This document shows, piece by piece, positions 8,689 through 15,590 of a stretch of DNA of 64,000 nt. This DNA comes from Streptomyces candidus. GTDB taxonomy: Bacteria > Actinomycetota > Actinomycetes > Streptomycetales > Streptomycetaceae. The notes beneath the pieces were generated by a model that was not told the DNA's origin, did no database searches, and was given only the letters and a program-made list of their open reading frames with translations. The stretch lies in NCBI RefSeq assembly GCF_014207445.1, contig NZ_JACHEM010000001.1, forward strand, positions 496,001 through 560,000. The letters are read 5' to 3'. A program made the translations under genes and the position numbers. Numbering within the stretch: the first letter of the stretch is position 1; each line of letters opens with the position of its first letter.

Positions 8689-9630
8689 ATGCGGGACAGC
8701 AGCGGGGGCGGCCGGCGCCCGCACCGCCGTACGAAGGCCGTGGCCGCCGTCCTGGCGGCGACCGCCGTCGGCGCACTGCTGGTGGGCGGGTGCGGGGGTG
8801 ACGGCGGCGGGGCCGACGGCCCGTCCGCAGGGACCCCGTCCGGTGCGAGGGCGGGCGGTACGCCACCGGCCACGCCGAAACCCACCCCCACGTGGGACCG
8901 CAGCCCGTCCTCGCTCGTTGCCGTCGGCGATTCGATAACACGGGCGTTCGACGCGTGTGCGGTCCTCGCGGACTGCCCGGAGTCGTCGTGGGCGACCGGC
9001 ACGGACCCGGCCGTGAACAGCCTCGCGCGCCGGCTGCTGGGCGCGGAGGGCGCCGCCGAGCGCAGCTGGAACCTCGCGGTCACCGGCTCCCGCGTGGCGG
9101 ACCTGCCCCGGCAGATGGCCCGCGCCGCCGGGCACCGGCCGGAGCTGGTCACCGTCATGACCGGCGCGAACGACGCGTGCCGCAGCACCGTCTCCGGGAT
9201 GACGCCGGTCGCCGACTTCCGCGCCTCCTTCGAGAAGGCCCTGCGCACCCTGCGGGCCGACCTGCCGACGACGCAGGTGTACGTGGCGAGCGTGCCGGAC
9301 CTGAAGCGGCTGTGGTCGCAGGGCCGTGGCTTCCCGGCCGCCAAGCAGGTCTGGGCACTCGGCGTCTGCCCCTCCATGCTGGGAGACGCCGACGCGACGG
9401 ACGAGCGGGCGGCGACCCGGAGGGACGCGGTGCGGGAGCGGGTGGTCGCGTACAACGGGGTGCTGCGGGAGGTGTGCGCCAAGGACGCGAAGTGCCGGTA
9501 CGACGGGGGCGCGGTCTTCAACTACCCCTTCACCGGTACGCAGCTGAGCGAGTGGGACTGGTTCCACCCGAGCAAGGACGGCCAGGCAAGGCTGGCCGAC
9601 CTGGCCCACCGGCGCATCACCACCGACTAG
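8689..9630 (+). CDS. SGNH/GDSL-type hydrolase lipoprotein
   Basis: Predicted secreted lipid-anchored esterase or lipase of 313 residues. Residues 1-36 form a lipoprotein signal (RRTK charge cluster, hydrophobic core, lipobox LLVGGC). SGNH blocks are VAVGDSITRAF (Ser82), the Gly-bearing AVTGSR, TGANDAC (Asn) and DWFHPSKDG (Asp290/His293). GGAGGGAA precedes the ATG by 8 bases. Six further cysteines after the lipobox suggest disulfides, as in Streptomyces secreted SGNH lipases. The substrate is unknown. It is convergent with the GH3 gene across a repeat element. Confidence 0.87.
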   Translation: MRDSSGGGRRPHRRTKAVAAVLAATAVGALLVGGCGGDGGGADGPSAGTPSGARAGGTPPATPKPTPTWDRSPSSLVAVGDSITRAFDACAVLADCPESSWATGTDPAVNSLARRLLGAEGAAERSWNLAVTGSRVADLPRQMARAAGHRPELVTVMTGANDACRSTVSGMTPVADFRASFEKALRTLRADLPTTQVYVASVPDLKRLWSQGRGFPAAKQVWALGVCPSMLGDADATDERAATRRDAVRERVVAYNGVLREVCAKDAKCRYDGGAVFNYPFTGTQLSEWDWFHPSKDGQARLADLAHRRITTD

Positions 9631-9649
9631 CCCCCCGCCTGCCCCCTTG

Positions 9650-9737
9650 GGCGGCGGGGCCGCCCCCCGGGGGCGGAACGGGCGGGCAAGGGGGCGGCCC
9701 CCCACCGGACGGTGCCCCCCCACCCCACGCCCCGCCA
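9650..9737. repeat. Dispersed intergenic repeat, copy 1
   Basis: An 88-bp GC-rich element between the convergent SGNH and GH3 genes. Its reverse complement matches 32165-32246 almost base for base, apart from small changes in G/C run length. It contains a self-complementary core (GGGGCCGCCCCCCGGGGGCGG), so it can fold and may terminate transcription in both directions. Confidence 0.8.
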
Positions 9738-9776
9738 CCCCACACGTACGCCCCACCGCCCAAGGGGGCTACCGGG

Positions 9777-12260
9777 CTACCGGGGTCCCTCCCACCTCAC
9801 CACGCTCCGGACATCCGTCAGCGAACGACCGACCCGCACCTCGTACGGCCCCTCCACGAACTCCCACGCCCCCGCCCCCTCGTCCCAGACCTCAAAGGTC
9901 CGGCGCGGCAGGACCAGCGTCACCTCCACCTCCTCGCCCGGCTCGGCCGCGACGCTCGCGAACGCGGCCAGCCACCGCGCCGGGCGCTCGACCGTGTCGG
10001 CCGTCGGCGCGACGTAGGCCTGGACGACCTCGCGGCCCGCACGGGTACCGGTGTTGCGGACGCGGACGGTCACTGTCGTACCGTCGAGGACGGCCGGCCC
10101 GTACTCCCACGTGGTGTAGCCGAGGCCGTGGCCGAAGGGGTAGGCGGGGACGGCCCCGCTCCTGTCCCACGCCCGGTAACCGATGAACACACCCTCTTGG
10201 TAGGGGAGTTCGCCGTCGACCGGCGTGACCTGGGTGACGGGGACGTCCGCGAGGGCGGCCGGCCAGGTGGTGGGGAGGCGACCGCCCGGCTCCTGCGCGC
10301 CGAGGAGCACCTCGGCGAGTGCCGCGCCGCCCTCCTGGCCGGGGAACCAGGACAGGAGGACCGCCGCGACCTCCTCGCGCCACGGCATCTCCACCGGCGA
10401 ACCGGAGTTGACGACGACGACCGTGCGCGGGTTGACCGCGGCGACCGCCCGGACGAGGTCGTCCTGGCGGCCCGGCAGGGCGAGGTCCTTGCGGTCGAAG
10501 CCCTCGGACTCGACGCGGTCGGTGGTGGCGACCACGACGACCGCGGTGTCGGCGTCGCGTGCCGCCTCGACGGCCCGCGCGATCAGTTCGTCCTCGTCGA
10601 GCCGCGGGGCGAGGTGGGTGAGGGAGAACATGACGGCCGGCATGGGCGCGCCGGTGTCCTTCGCGACGACGTGCCGCAGCGAGACGGACACGCTCTCCCC
10701 CGCGGTGAGGTGCACCCGGCCGCGCTCGGTGGGTGCGCCGAAGAAGGACTCGAAGGGGTCGGCGCCCTCGGTGGGCCCGTGGAAGCCGTCGAAGAGGGTC
10801 TCGCCGCCGACGGTGAGGGCGAACTCGCCGAGGCCGCGGGTGCCGAAGGCGTGCTCGCCGCTGTCGCGCGGGGTGCAGGTGCCGATGACTTCGACGCTGT
10901 GCAGGGTCTCGTGGGTGACGCCGGCGGGGAGGTCGTCACCGATCCACTGGACCTGGCCGTTGGGCAGCGAGCCCTCACCGATGACGTTCCCGTCCGCGTC
11001 GCGGCAGACCGCGCGCAGCTCGAAGCCCTTGTCGGCGACGCCGAGTTCGTCGCTCGGGTCGGCGCCGACGGAATAGGTGAGCATGTCGGCGGGGAGTGCC
11101 GCGGCCAGGCCGTCGAGGGGGGTGACGACGTGCTCGGGGAAGACGGTCGCGGAGCCGCCGCCGAGAACGCGGGCGTCGCGGGCGGCCGCTCCGAGGAGGG
11201 CGACCTTGCGGGTGCGGGAGACGTCGATGGGCAGTGCGCCGCCCTCGTTGCGTACGAGCACGAAGGCGCGGCGGGCGATCTCGCGGGCGAGGTCCTGGCC
11301 GTCGATCGCGGCGGGCAGGTGCGCCTCCGGTACCACGGCGGGGGCTCCGTCGAGCGCGCCGACACGGGCCGCGAGGCGGAGCACGTTGCGTACGGCCTCG
11401 TCGACGAGCGCCTCCTCGACCTCGCCGGACCGCACCGCTCCGGCGAGCGCCTCGCCGTACACGGTCTGCGGTCCCGGCATGGCGATGTCCAGGCCGCCTT
11501 CGACGGCGCCCCTGGTGGAGCGGGCGGCCATCCAGTCGGAGACGATCGCGCCGTCGAAGCCCCATTCGCCGCGCAGCACCTCGTTCTGGAGGTAGCGGTG
11601 CTCGGACATGGTGGTGCCGTTGACGGAGTTGTAGGCGCACATGATGCCCCAGGGGTGGGCGTTCTCCACGATCGCCTCGAAGGGGGCGAGGTAGAGCTCG
11701 CGCAGGGGGCGCGCGCCGATGGTGTTGTTGACGGTGAAGCGGTCGGTCTCGGCGTCGTTGGCGACGAAGTGCTTGACCGTGGTGCCCACCCCGCCCTCCT
11801 GGACACCGCCGACATAACCGGCCCCGATCACTCCGGTGAGGTACGGGTCCTCGGAGTACGCCTCGAAGTGCCGGCCGCCGAGCGGCGTGCGGTGCAGGTT
11901 CACCGTCGGGGCGAGGAGGACGTGCACGGCCTTGCGGCGGGCCTCCTGCGCGAGGAGACGGCCGGCCCGGCGGGCCAGTTCCGGGTCCCAGGTGGCGGCG
12001 AGCGCGGTCGGCGAGGGAAGGGCGATCGAGGGGTCGTCGGCGGTCCAGCGGGTGCCGCGCACGCCGATCGGGCCGTCGGAGAACACGAGCGACTTCAGGC
12101 CGATCCCGGGGAGCGCGGGCAGCGCCCACATGTCCTTGCCCGCCAGGAGGCGGGCCTTGGCGTCGAGGTCGAGTGTGCCGAGTGCGGCGGCGACGACGTC
12201 CTCCCGGATCTGCTCGCCGTCGTGCGCGGTGTGCTGCTGGGTGGTGGGCTCGCCTGCCAC
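9777..12260 (-). CDS. Glycoside hydrolase family 3 beta-glucosidase
   Basis: An 827-residue exo-acting beta-glycosidase, probably releasing glucose from cello-oligosaccharides or aryl glucosides. The N-terminal TIM barrel has KHFVANDAE and the nucleophile Asp242 in AIVSDWMA. The (alpha/beta)6 domain follows, interrupted by a PA14-like insert (about residues 390-540), and a fibronectin III-like domain closes the protein. There is no signal peptide, so it acts in the cytoplasm. The GTG start has GGAGG 7 bases upstream. It diverges from a TetR gene, its likely repressor. Confidence 0.92.
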   Translation of the reverse strand: MAGEPTTQQHTAHDGEQIREDVVAAALGTLDLDAKARLLAGKDMWALPALPGIGLKSLVFSDGPIGVRGTRWTADDPSIALPSPTALAATWDPELARRAGRLLAQEARRKAVHVLLAPTVNLHRTPLGGRHFEAYSEDPYLTGVIGAGYVGGVQEGGVGTTVKHFVANDAETDRFTVNNTIGARPLRELYLAPFEAIVENAHPWGIMCAYNSVNGTTMSEHRYLQNEVLRGEWGFDGAIVSDWMAARSTRGAVEGGLDIAMPGPQTVYGEALAGAVRSGEVEEALVDEAVRNVLRLAARVGALDGAPAVVPEAHLPAAIDGQDLAREIARRAFVLVRNEGGALPIDVSRTRKVALLGAAARDARVLGGGSATVFPEHVVTPLDGLAAALPADMLTYSVGADPSDELGVADKGFELRAVCRDADGNVIGEGSLPNGQVQWIGDDLPAGVTHETLHSVEVIGTCTPRDSGEHAFGTRGLGEFALTVGGETLFDGFHGPTEGADPFESFFGAPTERGRVHLTAGESVSVSLRHVVAKDTGAPMPAVMFSLTHLAPRLDEDELIARAVEAARDADTAVVVVATTDRVESEGFDRKDLALPGRQDDLVRAVAAVNPRTVVVVNSGSPVEMPWREEVAAVLLSWFPGQEGGAALAEVLLGAQEPGGRLPTTWPAALADVPVTQVTPVDGELPYQEGVFIGYRAWDRSGAVPAYPFGHGLGYTTWEYGPAVLDGTTVTVRVRNTGTRAGREVVQAYVAPTADTVERPARWLAAFASVAAEPGEEVEVTLVLPRRTFEVWDEGAGAWEFVEGPYEVRVGRSLTDVRSVVRWEGPR

Positions 12261-12402
12261 GGCCGTACCTCCTCGGTGGGGCTGCTGGTGCCCCCATGGT
12301 TACTCCGAATACCTGTGGACCGGTAGGCTTCGTTATTTATTCGTGACATTCATCGATGGCGTACCGTCCTGACCAGCGAGATCACAGGGAGGAGTATCGA
12401 GG

Positions 12403-12987
12403 ATGGCCAGAGCCAGGAGCGAGGAACGGCGGGCGGAGATCCTGCGCGCCGCCCTGGAGGTGATCGCCGAGCGCGGCTACCGGGGTGCGTCGCTCGCGTC
12501 GGTCGCCGAGCGGGTGGGCCTCACCCAGCAGGGTCTGCTGCACCACTTCCCCACCAAGGAGGCACTCCTGATCGCCGTACTGGAGGAGCGCGACCAGTGG
12601 GACACCGGCGGGGCGGGCCTGAGCCGGGAGGCCTGGCGCCTGGACCTGCTGGAGCCGCTCGTCGAGTACAACGCGATGCGCCCCGGCATCGTGCAGACCT
12701 TTTCCGCCCTGCTCGGGGAGAGCGTGTCGGACGGGCACCCGGCGAAGGACTTCTTCACCGAGCGGTACGCGACCGTACGCGGCGGCATGGGCGCTGCCCT
12801 GCGCGCCGAGTTCGGGAACCGGCTGCCGGGCGGCCTCACCCCGGAACAGGCGGCTCCGCTGCTGGTGGCGGTGATGGACGGGCTGCAGTACCAGTGGCTG
12901 CTGGACCCGGAGTCGGTGGACATGCCCGGCGCGTTCCGGGACTTCCTGGGGTTGCTGCGGGGGGCGGGAGACGGTCCGCGGGGCTGA
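12403..12987 (+). CDS. TetR/AcrR family transcriptional regulator
   Basis: A 194-residue repressor-type protein. The N-terminal helix-turn-helix reads AERGYRGASLASVAERVGLT followed by QQGLLHHFPTKEALL. The C-terminal ligand domain matches no specific subfamily known to me. GGAGGAG lies 9 bases before the ATG. It is divergent from the GH3 glucosidase (142 bp between starts), so sugar-responsive control of that gene is the simplest inference. Confidence 0.9.
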   Translation: MARARSEERRAEILRAALEVIAERGYRGASLASVAERVGLTQQGLLHHFPTKEALLIAVLEERDQWDTGGAGLSREAWRLDLLEPLVEYNAMRPGIVQTFSALLGESVSDGHPAKDFFTERYATVRGGMGAALRAEFGNRLPGGLTPEQAAPLLVAVMDGLQYQWLLDPESVDMPGAFRDFLGLLRGAGDGPRG

Positions 12988-13046
12988 TGCGCGGGGGCCG
13001 GGGAGAATCGATCCTCCATGCCACTGGCGCTGCTACCGTTTCTGTT

Positions 13047-13352
13047 ATGAGCAGCGTCACACGCAAGTACTCGATCAGCATTCCCGAGGACCTGGCCGAA
13101 TCGGTCCGGGCGAAGGTGGGACCCGGAAACTTCTCGGCTTTCGTCACCGCTCTCATAGAGCGCGAGGTCCAGCGCGGCAACCTGCGGGAACTGATCGACG
13201 CGGCGGAGCTCCAGCACGGCCCCGTGGACCGGGCCGCGGTCGAGGCCAGGCGTGCTGCCCTGCGCGGTGAAGCGCTGGACGGGGAGATGCGGGACAGCGA
13301 AGCGCGGGACGGCGCGAACGCGGGAACTCGCTCGAAGAAGGCCGCGGCGTGA
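13047..13352 (+). CDS. Ribbon-helix-helix antitoxin-like protein (VapB-type)
   Basis: A 101-residue protein whose N-terminus (TRKYSISIPEDLAESVRAKV) has the beta-strand and helix pattern of CopG/RHH DNA-binding antitoxins. The C-terminal half is charged and Ala-rich and probably binds the toxin. It overlaps the PIN-domain gene by four bases (GTGA), the standard antitoxin-toxin arrangement. No Shine-Dalgarno sequence is visible, and a TACCGT hexamer 7 bases before the ATG suggests a leaderless message, likely autoregulated. Confidence 0.8.
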   Translation: MSSVTRKYSISIPEDLAESVRAKVGPGNFSAFVTALIEREVQRGNLRELIDAAELQHGPVDRAAVEARRAALRGEALDGEMRDSEARDGANAGTRSKKAAA

Positions 13353-13747
13353 CGGCGGCCACGGCCCTCGTACTCGACTGCGAGGGTCTTTCCCGGCTGA
13401 TCAACCGCGACCCCGACCTCACCGCGTGGCTGCTGGCCGCCGAGGCGGAGGACGCCCAGGTCGTCACGTCGACGGCCACCCTCGTCGAAGCGCGCAATCC
13501 GAAGGTCCCGCAGGCCAGGTTCGACTACGCGATCTCGCGACTGCACGTGGTGCCGGTGGACGAGGCGCTGGCCCGGTCCGCCTCCAAACTGCTCGCCGTC
13601 GCGGGTCTGCACGGGCACAAGTACGCACTGGATGCCATCCTTTCGGCGACCGCCCTCCAGCTGCCGGGCCGTACGGCCATCCTGACCTCCGACCCCGAGG
13701 ACATCAGCACGCTGTGCGGGCCACGCGTCCGCGTCATCAAGCTCTGA
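13349..13747 (+). CDS. PIN-domain ribonuclease toxin (VapC-like)
   Basis: A 132-residue PIN-domain protein and predicted Mg-dependent RNase. The acidic site is intact: Asp10 (LVLDCEG), Glu47 (TLVEAR), Asp95 (YALDAIL) and Asp115 (TSDPED). The GTG start overlaps the antitoxin stop. The cellular target, usually tRNA or rRNA in VapC proteins, cannot be inferred. Confidence 0.85.
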   Translation: MTAATALVLDCEGLSRLINRDPDLTAWLLAAEAEDAQVVTSTATLVEARNPKVPQARFDYAISRLHVVPVDEALARSASKLLAVAGLHGHKYALDAILSATALQLPGRTAILTSDPEDISTLCGPRVRVIKL

Positions 13748-13777
13748 CGCCGAGCCACTGGCGCCGCGTGAGCCCCC

Positions 13778-14389
13778 TCACCGCGCCAGTCCCAGCGTCA
13801 CGCCCAGCCCTACCAGCACCGAACCGATCCCCCGGTTCAGCGCCTTCTGCCGGCGCAGCATCGCCGCGCGCAGGCGCCCGTCGGAGAAGAAGAGCGCCAC
13901 CAGCCCGAACCAGCCGAAGTGCGCGACCGACATGAACAGCCCGTAGCCCGCCTGCTGCCAGAGTGCCGTCTCCGGGCCGACGACCTGCGTGAAGGTCGAC
14001 ACGACGAACAGGGTCGTCTTCGGGTTGAGCACGTTGGTGAGGAATCCGGCCCGCATGGCACCCAGTGGTGTCAGCTCCCGCTTCCCGCCGTCGAGATCGA
14101 CGTCCAGGTCGCTTTTCGCGAAGAAGGTCCGCAGGCCGATGTAGACGAGGTACGCCGCGCCGAGCAGCTTGATCGCGGTGAAGAGAGTGGTGGAGGACGC
14201 GATCAGCAGCCCGACCCCGAGCATCGTGTACGTGACGTGGACGAGGACGCCGGCCGCGACGCCCGCCGCGCCCAGCAGTCCCGTGGTGCGCCCGTACAGG
14301 TAGCTGTTGCGCACCACCATGGCGAAGTCCGCGCCGGGACTGATGACGGCGAGGAGGGTGATCACGGCGACGGCCAGCACTTCGGTCAT
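13778..14389 (-). CDS. LysE/RhtB family amino-acid exporter
   Basis: About 203 residues with roughly six membrane helices. The start MTEVLAVAVITLLAVISPG has the LysE-family SPGADFAMV motif at the end of the first helix. The ATG at 14389 is preferred to an upstream GTG (14413), which would add eight polar residues before the first helix. The substrate is probably an amino acid or related metabolite. Its stop lies 31 bp from that of the convergent PIN gene. Confidence 0.87.
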   Translation of the reverse strand: MTEVLAVAVITLLAVISPGADFAMVVRNSYLYGRTTGLLGAAGVAAGVLVHVTYTMLGVGLLIASSTTLFTAIKLLGAAYLVYIGLRTFFAKSDLDVDLDGGKRELTPLGAMRAGFLTNVLNPKTTLFVVSTFTQVVGPETALWQQAGYGLFMSVAHFGWFGLVALFFSDGRLRAAMLRRQKALNRGIGSVLVGLGVTLGLAR

Positions 14390-14475
14390 GGCGACGATCT
14401 TCGCCCGGGTCACCCCCCGCGTTCAAGGGCTTTCCGCGTCCGGTCGGGCATCAGGTCGTACCTCCGATCAGCCAC

Positions 14476-14515
14476 CGGGTCGTGCGTGCGGGCAGGGATC
14501 GGGTCGTGCGTGCGG
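14476..14515. repeat. Short direct repeat
   Basis: The 16-mer CGGGTCGTGCGTGCGG occurs twice with a 24-bp period, flanked by diverged GGTCGG/GGTCGT units, between the LysE and EI24 genes. Confidence 0.6.
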
Positions 14516-14539
14516 CCGGGCGTCCGGTCGGTCATCGGA

Positions 14540-15337
14540 TCATGCCGACAGGGGCCGGTCCTTGCCGTCCACGGCGTTCACGTCGTCCACGGACGGCTCG
14601 CCGAGGAGGTCGCGGGCCATCAGGGTGGCCCCCGCTACCGCGCCCGGCATCAGGAAGACGGCCACGAACGGCACCAGGTACGCGAGGGTGAGCGGGACGC
14701 CGAAGCCGAGGACCATCGCGCGGCGGCCCTTCAGCAGGGCGAGGCGCTCCTTGAATTCGATGCCCCGTCGCTGGAGGGCCACGGCCGTCAGCTCCTCCGC
14801 GAGGAAGAACCCCGACACACAGAAACCGAGGACCGGTACGGCCGTCTGCCCGACGACCGGGATGAACCCGCAGGCGAAGAGGATGATCCCGTACAGCAGG
14901 ACGCGCAGCAGCACCCGGACGCTGTCCCGCGCGGAGATCCACAGCTCACGCATCAGCGGGAGCCCGGACTCGGGGGCGGTCCCGTCCGGCGAGCGGGACC
15001 TGTCGACGCGCTCCGACAAGGCGTCGTAGAAGGGCTGTCCGACCAGCAGCGTCACCGCGGTGAAGGTGACGACGGCGAGGAACAGCGCCAGCGCGAACAG
15101 CAGGGCGCGCAGCAGCTCGCGGAACAGCCGCAGCCACGTCTCCCCCCACTGGTCCGCGAACGGCGTCGCCCATGCGACGAAGTCGTCCGACCAGGCGACG
15201 AGACCGGCCAGGGCGGCCAGGTACAGGACCAGAGTGACCAGCCCGGGAAGCAGTCCGAGGCCGTAACTGCGCCCGTGCTGCGTCATCCACCGCTGGCCCT
15301 TGGCCAAGTACTTGAACCCCACCCCGAGATCACTCAT
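14540..15337 (-). CDS. EI24 domain-containing membrane protein
   Basis: About 265 residues of the EI24/CysZ-like family. There are four or five hydrophobic segments (for example LGLLPGLVTLVLYLAALAGL and LLYGIILFACGFIPVVG) and the conserved GQPFYDALSERV segment after helix 2. CysZ relatives conduct sulfate, but actinobacterial EI24 proteins are uncharacterised. ATG 15337 is chosen because it begins MSDLGVGFKYLAKGQRW, the usual family start. It is divergent from the M14 carboxypeptidase, with a strong dyad between them. Confidence 0.85.
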   Translation of the reverse strand: MSDLGVGFKYLAKGQRWMTQHGRSYGLGLLPGLVTLVLYLAALAGLVAWSDDFVAWATPFADQWGETWLRLFRELLRALLFALALFLAVVTFTAVTLLVGQPFYDALSERVDRSRSPDGTAPESGLPLMRELWISARDSVRVLLRVLLYGIILFACGFIPVVGQTAVPVLGFCVSGFFLAEELTAVALQRRGIEFKERLALLKGRRAMVLGFGVPLTLAYLVPFVAVFLMPGAVAGATLMARDLLGEPSVDDVNAVDGKDRPLSA

Positions 15338-15443
15338 GGGCACACCCTAGAGGGCGGCTCCGGCCTCACTTCCCGCGCGGCCGGGCCTCAGGCCCGGGGC
15401 GGGCGATGGCTGGGGCCGGTGCGGGGGGGGGGGTGGCTCAGGG

Positions 15444-15478
15444 GAATGTCCCGCTTGTACGTGCAAGCGGGGACATTC
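15444..15478. promoter_or_regulatory. Long inverted repeat in a divergent promoter region
   Basis: Arms GAATGTCCCGCTTG and CAAGCGGGGACATTC flank TACGTG. The inner 22 bp are palindromic except for one T/G pair, and the outer part matches after a one-base bulge. It lies between divergent genes, so it is an operator or RNA-structure candidate, not a terminator. A 13-base G run lies just before it (15423-15433 and on). Confidence 0.6.
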
Positions 15479-15590
15479 ACCGGACCTCCCTGCCCCACGC
15501 CCTCTCCCGTACCTCTTGTGAAGCGGCTCATGGGGCGGTAGACCCCTGCGTACCGATCTGCCACGTCCGCACCCGGAGGTACGCACTTCC

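Noticed and set aside
8892..12326. Very long plus-strand open frame opposite the GH3 gene
   Set aside because: It is antisense to a clear family protein, has no ribosome binding site and encodes a Gly/Arg/Val-rich low-complexity product typical of GC-rich antisense frames.
15421..15433. Long G run as a phase-variable tract
   Set aside because: It is intergenic, well upstream of any start codon, and could be an assembly-sensitive homopolymer; nothing links it to gene control.
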